Notes under the pieces: model-generated
What the model saw: the letters and a program-made list of their open reading frames with translations, nothing else
Told to the model about the DNA's origin: nothing
The model's database searches: none
Translations under genes and position numbers: made by a program
Assembly (NCBI RefSeq): GCF_003590095.1
Contig: NC_039480.1
Span: forward strand, 15,911,328 to 15,975,327
Length of the DNA stretch: 64,000 bases
Origin: Trichoplusia ni
Lineage: Eukaryota > Arthropoda > Insecta > Lepidoptera > Noctuidae
Direction: 5' to 3'
Part shown: one piece after another, positions 48,781-61,400 of the stretch
Layout: the number at the start of each line of letters is the position of its first letter
Numbering within the stretch: position 1 is the first letter of the stretch

Positions 48781-49861
48781 ATGCTTCGTTTATTTATGAG
48801 AACGATGACTACTTCGACAATAGCCGTTAAACCTCCGATTTCAGTTTTTGGTTAGTTTATATGCACTTTAAATGGATTGTTTTAAGGTTTAAATTGTAAT
48901 GACGTATAAGATTCCTATTATGAGCAGTGCAGTTGAGGAAAAGGTTTTTACATTTGTTAGTAATTTGTATTCACGATAGGTGTGGAAGGTCGTTACGTGA
49001 CCGCCCTCTACAGCGCCGCCTCACAGAAGAAACAACTGGAAGCAGTAGAAAAAAGTCTTAGAGACTTTCGGAAACTACTCACTAAACCTAAAATAGTGGA
49101 CTTCATAGAAACCAGTTTGATATCTCGAGCCGCTAAAGCCAAATTATTGATAGAAGCCGGAAAGCAAGCCGGTATGTGCCAGTCTTTGTTGTAAATACGT
49201 ATGAGTTGATACAGGTTCCTTTATTTGAAGATGTGTGGATCATAATTTCATTCAATTATTTAAATTTTATTTTGTAGTGGTATGATAAACATACTTACCT
49301 ATCCTAACAAAAAATATATCTCTGGGATAATGTTATGTTATATAATAGGTTATCAACAGACTATTTATTCCTGGTCTTAAATCTCAACCTTAGCTAACTT
49401 ACGATGTAAAAGGACACATTATAACTGTGATTACCTAAACTGTGCTAGTCTCCTTCATAAAAGAAAAATATCTTTAAATCATTGAAATTAAAAAACCGCA
49501 TAGTATATTTCTAGGAATGCCGGATACCGCAGCAAATTTTCTAGGACTCGTAGCTGAGAATGGGCGGTTGAAGATGTTACGGCGCATGATCAACATGTTC
49601 CTATCAGTAATGGTGGCTCACAGGAACGAGGCTCTATGCGAGGTCATTACTGCGGAGCCACTCGACGAGGCGACCAGGAAGACTCTCGTAGAAACATTGA
49701 AGAAGTTCGTCAAATCAGGACAGAATATCCAACTGACGGAGAAAGTCAGACCCTCCATTATTGGGGGAATGATTGTCGGTATTGAAGACAAACACATCGA
49801 CATGAGTATTGCTAGGAAAGTGCTCATGTATTCAGAGTTATTGAAGATAGGTATCTTGTAG
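48781..49861 (+). CDS. ATPsynO: Mitochondrial ATP synthase subunit O (OSCP), 3 exons, 202 aa
   Basis: Exons 48781-48850, 48980-49171 and 49515-49861 join to 203 codons with the stop; both introns are phase 1. The N-terminus MLRLFMRTMTTSTIAVK is a mitochondrial presequence (basic, Ser/Thr-rich, no acids). Family landmarks follow: PPISVFGVEGRYVTALYSAA, the FLGLVAENGRL motif, ALCEVITAEPLD, the VRPSIIGGMIVGIEDKHIDM signature with its conserved GG, and a C-terminus ending KIGIL. OSCP caps the alpha3beta3 hexamer and links it to the peripheral stalk of F1Fo ATP synthase in the inner membrane. The length fits the ~200-residue family. It is a housekeeping gene placed between a C16orf89-like gene and a convergent yellow gene. 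Confidence 0.95.
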
Positions 49862-49986
49862 ACAACGTTGGACATGTGATAAAAATGCTTTAATTCGAAT
49901 TAAATTTTCTGATTTATATTGGAGATGCGTTGTAGTGTTAATGACAGGGTTTTCAGACCAGTATTTAAATCTAAAGGAAAGCGAAA

Positions 49987-49992
49987 AATAAA
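49987..49992 (+). terminator. AATAAA poly(A) signal of OSCP
   Basis: AATAAA lies about 125 bases after the stop codon; no nearer match was seen. Confidence 0.45.
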
Positions 49993-50232
49993 GGTAAGTC
50001 AGAATGTTTTAAATTTAAATTATTTATTTTTAATGTTGTATACAATACCTATTTGTAGTTTGGACATACCAGTATAAACGAGACTTTTTTAACGTTTTCG
50101 GTGATACCAGAAACGGTTTTCATTTTTTTGTGACACGGTAGCAACTGATCGGAAAACTCTAATATAAGGCATCACTGGTTATACAGTCTCACTTTGGTCT
50201 ATAAGCTAATATTTTGTAAAAGCGTTTGCTCG

Positions 50233-50238
50233 TTTATT
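50233..50238 (-). terminator. Possible poly(A) signal of yellow gene C
   Basis: TTTATT on the plus strand reads AATAAA on the minus strand, 175 bases beyond the gene C stop. It lies downstream of the OSCP signal, so the two convergent 3' ends need not overlap. Confidence 0.4.
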
Positions 50239-50412
50239 TAAGCGTAATTAATAACAAGTTATATGCTTAGACTTCAGTCATTTAATACCGGTATTTAAGT
50301 AAGAATAATTACGAGATTTGAACAACTTACAACGATTTAAACATATCTCCGCATTTCTACACTTTTTCCTTCAAGAATCTCCTGAGCAATCGTTCAGCCA
50401 TGGCACTTATCT

Positions 50413-53400
50413 CTAGAGATACCATGCGGAGCCATACCTGTACGGTCTCCGCATGTGCCCCGCACGGGACGCGACTATGTCCGCGTGGTGACCAGGCCCC
50501 TCCCCCTTTGGGGCAGCCCTACAGGGCGTGTTCTCCAAAATAGTTGGCACTTTCTCAGCGTGAATCCTGAAGTTTATCCTATCGGGTGACATCGACCCCG
50601 TCATTACTCTCTGGAAACTTGACGTTAGTACCCATAATTCTTCTTCTCCCTTAGAGTTCCTTACGATCTTGAGTCCACTTGCGAATTGTAATGTTTCCTG
50701 GTTAATGGCCACTGCATGGAAGTTCTTGACATGGAACTGAGTGGCTGTGTTCCAACACCAAATGCTTGGCGGGTCCATCATGCCGAAGTAAAGGATACCG
50801 CTTTGGTCCATAGCTTCGGCCGCTGACTGTGAAGGACGTTCGTGGGGGAATGCCTGCAAGTGATTATTAAATTTATTTATTACATACACAGCTAATTTTG
50901 TCTTTACAGGTCAGCCTAATACGACAAAATTAGTTACACACATGACAAGTACCTAAACATAATATACACAAAAATAACAATACCAAAGTTCTATAAAGAC
51001 AAATTTACAACTAATAATATAGGTGGCTCTTGTGAACTCATCATTATACTCATTTAGTATATCATCATCAAATTAATCCACTCCGTGCAATTGTTTCCGA
51101 TTATTTTCACTTGTAGAGTAATTAAGTAAAAATGTGTCTTACGTAGACTGCATCTGGGTCAATGTTGGGATCTTGGAGGAGGGAGTCATTCCTGATCACT
51201 TTGGTATTGAGGATGTTCTCGGTGGTGGCAGCTAAGGCGTGGAAGTAGAGGTAACGGTCACGGCCCTGCTGGTACGGCGACAAAGCCATGCCAAATAAAC
51301 CGTCCATAAGATCAAAGGATTCACCTGGAAATAATACGTTTGATGATTATTAACTTTTATAAAGACCAGAAAAAATGACAGCGGAATTGTGCTGATCATC
51401 ATCATCATCCACAGCCTTTATCCTCCCGAGGCATAGGCCTCCCTTTCTCGTGCCAATTTCTACGGTCCTGTGCTAGCCTCATCCAACCTTTTTAGGAACC
51501 AACTTACCATCAATAGTAAAGGTGCCTCTTGAAGGGTAAGGGTAGAAGTATCTGTGGACAGCGCGCCATGACAGATTTCTCTTGATGTCCACTATCAGCA
51601 GACCGAAGCCGGAGACGTCAGCAGCGTACACAAACGTGTCGGCGCAGTCACCGGGGCCGCGCGGACGAACGTCTACTATCTGGAATACATAGTAAAGGAC
51701 ACAATATATCATTTGAAGGCAAAAAGTCAGCATTTGAAGTAGCTTAGTGAAAAACTTCAAATGCTGACACTGTAGGTAGGTGAGACGAGAAGGAAGATTG
51801 AATGAAACATCAAACAGCAGCAAAGTAAGAACTACTAAAGTCTTTAACGCTTTGCTGCGCTTTAAGGCTTTTAAATAAAAATATTAAATAAAAAGGCATG
51901 TTTTAAGGCCACTGTTCCGCTTTACCTTAAATTACATCACATAAAATGTACCTACCCTTATCACGTTATGCATCCTTTTTAGAACAATAACGATTGCCTT
52001 CGTCAAAACATAAAATTTCTCATGTTACTTTCTGGTTCATGGCTTCGTTTCCGTATTTAATGACAACTTAGTTTAACGATAAAATTTTCCTTATGTAAGT
52101 AATACGGAATGAGCTTGATCAAAAAATTGGTCGAAACGATGTACTTATGTTGCTACGTACTTTGCTTTAACCCGCGGACGCCTAACGAATGATTAGGGGC
52201 AACGACATTACGAGTACATTCTGCTTAGCGGTCATTGTTTAAAATAATTAGGAAGTAATTTGAATGTTTCTTTTTATCTTTTTTAGTTCGTTCTTAATCC
52301 GTTATTTAAAAAGTATCAACTGGCGAATAAGATTGATGACCTTTTTGTCGGTTTATAAATGTCTTGAATAATTTGAGACGTTTTTAAGTTTTTGTACCCA
52401 GTAAAGTAATTTTTATAGTTTTACTAGCTGTTGCCCGCGACTTCGTCCGCGTGGTTAGAAGAAATTGCGACTATAACTTGAGATTTAAGTTGGATCGAAC
52501 TGCACATGGTGAGCGAATTTTATTATAATCGGTTAAGTGGTTTAGGAGTCCATTGAGGACAAACATTGCGACACGAGATTTATATATATATTAAAATTTA
52601 ATAGCCTATGCAAGAGCGTTATGGTTATGTCAAAGATCCTGCAATTGTATTCTTGAAATGTAAATTAGTATAATAGGTACTTTATTTAAAAAGCGCCATG
52701 ACACAATGACAAGCATCTTATAGGACAAGTGACGTTCTAAGGTGCGTCAACTACTTTTCTGTTTTTTTAATCAACATGACTTTGATGATTGGGTACATAT
52801 TTATTTAACAACGACAAAAAATCATCTATGTAGAAGTAATATATCCAAAAGCAAAAAAATACCTAACCTGGAAACCTCAATAGAAACAGGTTGTACAGAT
52901 AATTAGTAACCAATTTTGCTACAACATTGTCAAGGATTAAAGCAATAATTGTAATTGATAAAGAAATGAGGCTATGACGTCATTGTTCGTCTAAAATGTT
53001 GTTGTGAATTCGAACATCATAGAAATGCAAGTCCATATGTTTTTTTTCAAAATTTTAAATTCAAAGACATCGCTGACAAAAGGCGATGCAAAAACAATGA
53101 AATGAAACCAGAGGGTATCCCACCACGGCTAAGTAATATTCATGTTTATAATAGTCCTTTAAGCCACGACGATAGCCCTTGTCTTTCAAATATTTGAATC
53201 TTGCATCAGCAGCCCATAGACATGCTCTCCATGGACAGAGATCCTAGAAATATACTAATGGACATGCCTTAGCGATGAGAAATGTGGAACTCCGAAAGAA
53301 AGAGAGGAAACGAAGCTCTGTCTTTATCTCTTTAAAATTAATATGCCGTGCTTGTCATGAAAACTGAGCGCCAATCATCTATGAGGAAAGGAAAGCGCTA

Positions 53401-56400
53401 GACCAAAAGCATAGGCCATCACTCTCACTTTATTCAAACCGAAAAAATACTACAGTTTATACGCGTACGTTATGTCCATGATTAGTATATGTTGATGACA
53501 GAGACCTTGACCAAGCACAAACAGTTTGACAGTGACACCCTGATACTAATTAATTAATTGTAAAGGAGAATAATGCTTAGGTAGCTACCGGTGTGATGAA
53601 TAGAGACCCGCCGGTGTACGCGGATGAGTTGACGACGTGGCGATAGATTAGCTGATCGGTGGCGAGGTCGAAGGCGAGCAGCTGAGGGGGGCACACCTGG
53701 TTGTCTCCGATCTTGCCGACATCCATCACCCACAGACGCTGGCATTGGTCGATCTAAAATGACATTTAGAGATATTGTTATAAAAGTATTCATCGTATGT
53801 AGAGTGCAAATGCATGTTCTGTTCAAACTGTACACGTGCCCAAGATTATGTACATAGCTATGTTTCTACATAGCTGTGTAAATATTTTCAAGTATCTAAG
53901 TATTATAGCTAAGAAAACTTGGTATTTTAGTTAGATATCGATCGGTCAGAACGGCATTCCTTTTTTGTACGAATTAATGGGTTTTTACTTATTGCATTAG
54001 TGACTAAAATAAAGGCATTGATTAATAAATCTTCCGAAAAGCTTTGTCCTGCACAGTCATACTAATATTCAAACTGTTAGAATTATACTATTGATGTGCA
54101 AAATTAAATCCGTCCACTCATTCTAACGCTCATACATTTTATTTATTACACACACATGCTAACTTACACACACTTAATACCTATAAACTTGCTTACTTAA
54201 GTGTAATGTGTAATCATTACAATCGATTCAAACTTATGCGTTTATTTTTTATTCTTTGTTTACTGTTTTCTTTTATGCATTAAATTTTATCAATAAAGTA
54301 CATTGTTATTCTTTGTATGACTATCGGGTCAGTGACCGAAAACGAGCCTTAAATTCCTAAGCGCAGCTAACACGCATCAGTACTAACATAGACATGATGT
54401 CAGAGATTTGTTTATTATTATAAAAACAATGATTGATGTTAGAAGGAAAGCCACAAAATCACGACTTGATTCTTTTTTGCAGACACCTACTCGAATATTT
54501 GATTACTGCGTTACGATCGCCGGAGAATCCACAAAACCAATATGTTAAAGTCCGTTAGGCATTTAAAAAAATATTATACATACATATTTTTGATTTGATT
54601 TCGTAAACAAAAAATGAAATTCTACATTGATTTAAAATCTGTGACGTGTGACGTCACTTACTAGTATGCTTTTTACTAGCAGGTGATATTTTTAGCCCGA
54701 ACTGCCATCATTAGTACTTTTTTCTCCCTTTCTATTTAACGATATAATAAAATAAAAAATGTGTATTAGTTTTTTTGGAAATCTATCATTAATCGGGCTT
54801 AACAGATATTACAAGATTTAGAGCCGATTTTTCAATGACGTTTTACGTTTTGACAGCTTTTGTATAGAAAATATGACAAACGGCCATATTTATTACTCAG
54901 ATAGAAGTTGACTGATGATTGAAAAATTGGCTCAAATACCCATTGCGTGGAGAATACGAGTGTTCGTGTAGTTTCTGTATGAATAGTTCTTTGTCATCTT
55001 CCTATGAATGTAAAAGTAAAACAACACTGGCTTTCGTCCAGCTGTGTATTGTATTAGCTACTTGTATTGTATTCACTGTTGAACCATAACCTACTGTCAC
55101 CTACTCACACCATTTATCACGACTTATCTGTTCGTATACAAATCATCGCGTGCTTTGAATGCCTTCATTACCTAAGTTTGCATCTACGTCATTCACGGAA
55201 ACATCACAATTATCTGCTCTCAATGTTACCACAGAGGACGGACACATCTCGTTATCTAGGTCTCTCAATAGAAGCCCATAAACAAAGCTATTACAATGGC
55301 CTCCCTTGATTGTATTGACATCTAAGTACATACACACAAGGTTTTCCCTTAACTTTATGCAATAATGAGAATAATATGTAAGTGTGAAATCATGCTTTTA
55401 TCTTTAACCTTAAATCGATAATAAGTATAAAACATTTGCAAAAACAAATAATGAAATATAAAGTTTATAGCTCAGACAAGACTCAAACCTGCTCCCCCTG
55501 GCTACACGCAACAGATGATTCATAGACTAAGGTACTGAAATAATAAGGTATTTGATAAAAAAGACTGTTAAGTCCGTCAGACAGACTTCGAACAAAATTA
55601 ATAATGACATAGTGAAATAAAATCTCGCGTGACGTCACTTACCAGTACGCTTTTCACTAGCAAGTGATTACTAGCCCCCACTACCATATATTTCAGCATC
55701 TAAAATGCTTTTAATCTTCCTATCTTTTGAATCATAAAACTAAAAGCAAGTATTGAATATTTTGGGATACCTGTCGGACGGACTATTTCGTTCTTTTTTA
55801 ATTAAATACCTTAATGACTTAGAGCTCAAATTTCTTTAATGTGTCACTGACGTATTATGGCGAATTCTATGTGAATATACGAGATTGATAATAATTATGT
55901 AATACGTACAGCAATTCTGAAGACTGACGTCATACCCTGGCAGTTGGAGCCCTGGTTCTCATGCCAACTGTAGTCGGGATAGGCGGTGAGCTTCCCATTC
56001 TCGTCGACTGTACCCAGTGTCATGGGGCGACCTATGTCGAATCGCGGGATTGTCACGAAGATGCGTGATGGAAGTGCACCTAGAACAACAAAGTTGTATA
56101 GAAATTAGTTTACAATAATCAATGGGTAATAATGAGATGTCTGTTGGAAACAAAGACAGTAAGTAACGTGAGCAAAACAGGTGCTGGTCAGGATTTCTTT
56201 GTTTTGTTTTCAGCTTCCGAGTTTTACAGCGAAATAATAATGTTAGGTACTTATATTTGAAACTAGCTGTTGGCGGTCCCGCGCGCTACAAATCATAAAG
56301 GGTCCAATGGGAACATACTATCCAAAACTATCCTATGTGTTAATCCCGGTTGTATACTATCCGTGAACCATGTATTTTGTAGATCCGTTCAGTGGTCAAA

Positions 56401-58450
56401 CATCCAAAATTATCAACTTGAGTTTAAAACTTCTTTACTTAAGAGATGAACGGTATTAATAAATGCTACTTTAGGTAGCGTATCATTCAAAGTAGGTCCG
56501 TTTACGTTTTTGGCGGACTCGAACTAAAGAACCCGTTTAGGGACCTTTGTATTACTGTTCCAATATTCATAACTGTTTTTTAATATGACGACTATAAAAT
56601 ACACTTACAACCAATAAAGGGACACGCCTTAAAGATATTTGGCAATAAAAAGTAAGAATCGATTTTTATTCAAAACAAAAAAGGACTCGCATAAATTAAA
56701 AAAGAAAGATTCCTTACAATACCTCTTTAGAATAAGTAATTTAAAAAGGTTGTACGGTTTTCAAACTTCTTTATTTTGCAAGGTCAATGAGTTGATGGGT
56801 AATGTTTTAAAAGCCGCAAAACAAAGTGTTGGAGCGATCATTTCATATCGTTTATACTCTTATTATGTCAGTAATTAGTTTCGTACTGGCATGCAATGTT
56901 CAGTTGTTAGGTATCATGTATAAAGATGGTTACAATAGGGATACAATTAAGTTTTTCCTATCCTTTTTATTTGCAATTTATTAGAGCTAAAGTTGAATGT
57001 AGAGCTATGAAATACATGACTTCGCTTTTTGTTTGCAGATTTTTGAGCAAATTTTCTTTTATTTGAAGCTCATTTTTTCACAGCTACAGAGAGCACGATG
57101 CTGGGTGTCATCATATTCGTAAGAAATACTTTATCTAATTTTTTTACTTAAAGTTCACATCCAAAAACTCGCAAAAAACTACTTGTATTGTTGCGGGATC
57201 GATCCCGCAAGTAAGTATCTGTGAGATTCGCAAATTACTGGTTTCAGTCTTGGTGACAAAACGATAAAATTCCTTATCGAAGAAGCCGTTTTCTTAAAAC
57301 GAAATTGGAGTCTAAGTGTGGAAAAGGGATCCCCTTTAGTTTAGGAGTGTGTTACCAATCTTCAGAGTCGTTAATCAGTAGCATTATTGCTCATACGTCC
57401 TAAAACTCGTGTTAGGATTATATCGCGGATTACTGTTCACTCAAACGTGTCCTCGGCGCGTGACCGGCGTAGCTTAATTCGGGCTATTAACATTTGAAAA
57501 TATTTCCTTCTAAACAGACTTAATGTGATGATTGGATGTAACATGAACAAAAACACGCCAAGACAAATTGTTTTCGTCTTTTATACGAGCGAGGAATAAC
57601 AGAGCAATCCAATCGTGAAGTGTTTTTGAGTATTAGCATATAAAGTATGAAAAAATGTTAGTCCAAAACTAGTATTAGTAGTTATCCCTGAAGTTTTTCT
57701 TAGGCATGAATTTAAATTTGATTTGATTTTGGTAGATCTGGGCCTATAATTCATTTTCTGTAAAGTGATCAAGAAATCGTTAAGACATTGTTTGTCATGG
57801 CATGAAATTAATTAATATCAATCGGATTATCGCTAAATTACCTGTTTACTATTTAAGCAATGGCCGCTGCACGTTATTAAAAGGATCCCCTTTTTTTTAT
57901 TTTGGCTAAGATTTAAATTATTAACATTTTGTTATTTCATTTAAAATTACCTTCTTCTGAGATGATGTGAAAATACAACGCAGGTAAATAAAAAACTATT
58001 TTTTAATTAACAAAAAAGAGTGAGTTGAATTAACAAATCTCCTTACTGCAAGATAAAGTTAATAGCAATAATAATCCATACCCATAATCGGAACAAAAAT
58101 AATTGTCAGTTCCAGCATGTAGAACAATTTTTTTCCGGAAAACATATCATAACTATGCAAGAACGCACTAATTTTGTACGACAAAAAAATCATGCGGGCG
58201 AAATTGACACATAGCAAATATTTGTCTTCCTACCTTGTCTATGATGCACATCGACATCAATAGGCACGGAGTTCCCCGGGACGAAGTACTGTTTCTCTAA
58301 GGCCTCGGTTCTTGCCTCCTCGCTCGGGAAGTTGAAGTCTAGGACAGCCCATTGCCTGACGACGCGCAGCTCGCTCTTAGCGCCCAGTCCTGGCCAGCAA
58401 CACGCCAGGCAGTAGGACAGCAGGAAGAACCTCTCGATACCTTGAGACAT
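50413..58450 (-). CDS. Yellow/MRJP family protein, gene C, 6 coding exons, 448 aa
   Basis: Exons in coding order are 58450-58234, 56079-55910, 53753-53589, 51679-51508, 51324-51143 and 50853-50413. All have GT-AG borders and join to 449 codons with the stop. A CCCCAG acceptor at 58483 shows that the start exon extends to 58482 and that a non-coding first exon exists upstream. The signal peptide is in the first 23 residues (FFLLSYCLACCWPGLG). Landmarks: QWAVLDFNFPSEEAR, PSRIFVTIPRFDIGRPM, NCQGMTSVFRIA, LWVMDVGKIGDNQVCPPQLL, YAADVSGFGLLIVD, MDGLFGMALSP, SQSAAEAMDQSGILYFG, LWVLTSSFQRVMTG and INFRIHAE. The MRJP domain spans about residues 118-425, then a basic tail. The QSAAEAMD and VTGFG-type motifs suggest the yellow-d/e/MRJP side of the family, unlike genes A and B; the exact letter is not certain. 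Confidence 0.9.
50865..51035. repeat. Interspersed repeat, CAGCTAATTTTGTC type
   Basis: ACACAGCTAATTTTGTCTTT then CAGGTCAGCCTAATACGACA and an AAATTAG phrase resemble a common LINE 3' tail. It lies in the last intron of yellow gene C. Confidence 0.4.
51390..51492 (-). repeat. RTE-type LINE tail (reverse copy)
   Basis: CATCATCATCATCCACAGCC, then TTTATCCTCCCGAGGCATAG and CCTTTCTCGTGCC, match the reverse complement of the repeat at 32.1 kb. It lies in the intron just downstream of gene C exon 4. Confidence 0.6.
51726..51768. repeat. 14-bp inverted repeat in a yellow gene C intron
   Basis: The arms GTCAGCATTTGAAG (51726-51739) and CTTCAAATGCTGAC (51755-51768) are exact complements with a 15-base loop. 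They lie 47 bases upstream of the gene C exon 4 acceptor, close enough to the branch-site region to matter for splicing. Confidence 0.8.
52424..52600 (-). mobile_element. Short non-autonomous Helitron
   Basis: The minus strand ends in CGCGGACGAAGTCGCGGGCA followed by ACAGCTAG, a hairpin plus CTAG terminus at 52424. The 5' end near 52600 is a degenerate TATATATATA run. The inside contains ATCGGTTAAGTGGTTTAGGA. It is about 175 bases long, non-coding, and lies in the intron between exons 3 and 4 of gene C. Confidence 0.65.
54549..54800. mobile_element. MITE copy 3 with CRE-like palindrome
   Basis: It starts AGTCCGTTAGGC, contains TTCGTAAACAAAAAATGAAA, GTGACGTCAC at about 54649 and ACTAGCAGGTGATATTTTTAG. 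These phrases match copies 1 and 4. The right terminus is unclear. It lies in intron 2 of yellow gene C. Confidence 0.55.
55571..55784. mobile_element. MITE copy 4 with CRE-like palindrome
   Basis: It starts AGTCCGTCAGACAG and ends CTGTCGGACGGACT, 14-bp inverted termini with one mismatch. Inside are GTGACGTCAC at about 55631, ACTTACCAGTACGCTTTTCA and CTAGCAAGTGATTACTAGCC. It is the best-preserved of the four copies at 214 bases. It lies in intron 2 of yellow gene C, less than 1 kb from copy 3. Confidence 0.7.
56263..56420 (-). mobile_element. Degenerate Helitron-like fragment
   Basis: ACTAGCTGTTGGCGGTCCCG at the left is the complement of a CTAG-type Helitron 3' end. GATCCGTTCAGTGGTCAAAC resembles internal phrases of such elements. 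The 5' terminus is lost. It lies in intron 1 of yellow gene C. Confidence 0.45.
57191..57210. repeat. 20-bp perfect palindrome
   Basis: TTGCGGGATCGATCCCGCAA equals its own reverse complement. The GGGATCGA/TCGATCCC core resembles a SINE B-box region, so it may be a remnant of one. Confidence 0.85.
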
Positions 58451-58482
58451 CTCTAACTTGAATGTATCGAGCAGGTGCGGAT

Positions 58483-61400
58483 CTGGGGAAAAAGGTTACA
58501 TTTAATAACTCACTCGGTAACTATCCTTACTGTAAGTACATAAATTGGTACTAAAAACAATGACTGCATAATCCGGAGGGCTTCTTATACGTCCCTGATG
58601 CAGTAGTGTAAATGAAAAGCAGCTCTTCATCACACGACGGAAATAGTCTTATTTCGAAAAATCTGAATAAGATTTTTATTCACTCCAGATAAATAAAAAG
58701 GTAACATAAAAATTCTTCATGAAGTTATAAATTCCGATATTTATGTAACAAGTTGCAAATTAACTTAACAAATTCCATCATATATCTAAATACCCTACTC
58801 AATCAGACAATATCAATAATTAAAAATACGCAATAAATGAACAAAGCTATATTAATTACAAAACAATAAGTGATGAGTTAAATACTCGTCATGGTTTTTA
58901 CTCTAACTAATAAAACATTTATTGCAGTATTAAGTTTAATCGCGACTATTATTATTACCGTATTGGCTGAACAATTCCCCGCAATATTCCTGCTGGTCGT
59001 AGGGCGTCCGAAACATAACTATTGGGCTTACGAATAAAGTAAAAAACACTAACACTTTTACTATAATACACATTTTTGGAACTTAATCACAACACTACAT
59101 TAAAATCTCACAGGAAACCAACACAACTTTCTGTCAACCTTAAAGAAATAATTCGATATCACAAAAAATAAAATAACGAAGTACGCAAAGGAATCTAAAT
59201 ATTAATTCATTGCAGAACCCCGTTATACATTTCTATACAATCACTACGTACTAATAAAAGGCATAAAGCTTATATTGTACATTTTAAATGGACCGTTAAC
59301 AATTTTTTTTATAAAAAGTTGTATGAAAGCGACCGAGCCACTAAACTTGATTGACTTTGGGACGTGTGACGCTATTCTTTATTCAATCAAAACTGACCAC
59401 GGGTCCCACGGGTATACACCAATAGTGATGAACGAGAACTGCCATACAATATTTCGTGTCATCTGCACCAATACATAATGGCCAAATTCATCTTTAAATA
59501 ATTCTTTATGAATATTAATTACGCTGACATTAGCAGGCGGCGTAAAAACGACTCGTTTTGACACCGAAAAAAAAATATTATTAATTCAGGCGACAAAATT
59601 CTGAACAAATATTTAATTAATCAGTAATTAAATCATTTGTTTAACCTATATCAATATGGGGATGAAAAAATAAATGTTTGTGTAACGGCTTAATAAAAGC
59701 AAATGACAATAAAGTTCATCGGCCTCTTAATGAGTTTAAAGCCTGCGTAAACACGTATCAGATAATGATATCTCATTCATATATATTTAAGGTACACCGT
59801 TATCTTGAACATTTGTTCCAAAGTTATATATATTTTATAGTCAATCAAAAAATCTAGCTCTACAAAACGATTGCTTATTGAGCTAAATAAATAATATTTA
59901 GGTTACGATTTCAGTTTTTTTTTGCGGTTCAAATAGACACTTCTAAAGGCTAGCAAAATTATCAAATGTTAAGTTTAAAAACTAATTCAGGTACGCTCTA
60001 TATTTTCGCTGAACGCACTGTGAAACAAACCGATCGCAACAAATGCACTATCACACACAACTCTGTACTGAAACCGATGAGACCCGAGTTGAAACTGAAA
60101 CAACTGAGAGATTGACAATGTAAGGAAAACCTTTATGATAATTAGTAGTGCTTTGGGTTCAGGTATCTAAAAGTGCACGATAACCCCTAGGTCACTTCAT
60201 CTGACAACCATTGTATTTAGATGTCTTGAGAATTTATGAATATTTTGGATAAACGATTTAGAATACCAAGAAACCGCGCAATGCAATTTTTTCACTCATT
60301 CACAGATATTTTAATATGAGGTATATGCTTTAAAACCCGGCTACATCGAGTACGCAAACTAATGTTACCTATAGCGCGTGCGTGTGATAAATATATAGTC
60401 GATACCTTAATTAAGCCTTGATTTTAAAATAGGGATTACTTATAACATATTTGCATTGGACTGGTCATTATCTTGTCTATCTGATGGGTATCGATAAACA
60501 TGATCTTGAATCGCTCTGACCTCACTACGCTTGTGTACAGAATAAGGATATTTTGAAAAGCACGTATTTATTTGGAATTTAATTCGAATACTTAAATAGA
60601 TAATTAAAATAGACACACCTTATGACGTTCTTTAATTATTTCTAAACAGGAAAAAAGCCAAAAATATATAGGAAATCGAAACCGTTTTAATTATTTTCTA
60701 ATTTGCATAACGACTATTGTTCTAACGAAAATTAAAAGGTCACACTCTGAGCTATTGCAGCAAATATTTGCAATTTTATTTCCTGTATGAAATACTAATG
60801 AGTTATAAATAACTGATATTTGGTTATTAATCAAATTAAAATCGTTCTTTTAGGGTATAATCGGCCAAAATGAATGGATTTATGAAGTTTGATTGATGTT
60901 ATTTATGGAATTACCTATTATGGTATATGATTAGTTTATACCTGAGTAGGATTTCGTTGCATTCCGTCGATAGTCGCGATAGGACATAGCATTTCTGTCA
61001 GCCCACTTTTCACACAATCTTGTACTTCTGCTAAGCACCATTGTAAAAGGAAAAAAGTCCACAATACTCGATTCGGCACCTCCAAACACTACACGCAAAT
61101 TATGAACTGAATCTTGTGGTGGCAGTGGTTGCAGGCAAACGGTTGAAGACTAAATTGTTGCGACACTTAATAATGTCGTCGCAATTCTTTAGAAACGTTT
61201 GAGATAAAATTGACAATCAATCTATTTAGATCCGTCCTCGGCACGAGTCATCCTTTAATTAAACACAAGTTTCTATTCTTCTTGGCTGCCAGAGTTACCG
61301 AGTGTGTTCTTTTTTCATAGAACAGAGCGCCACAGAATATAAAATTCAGATTTGAAATTATAGAACACGAATTATAATCTGTTTTTGTTCAGCCCTCCTT

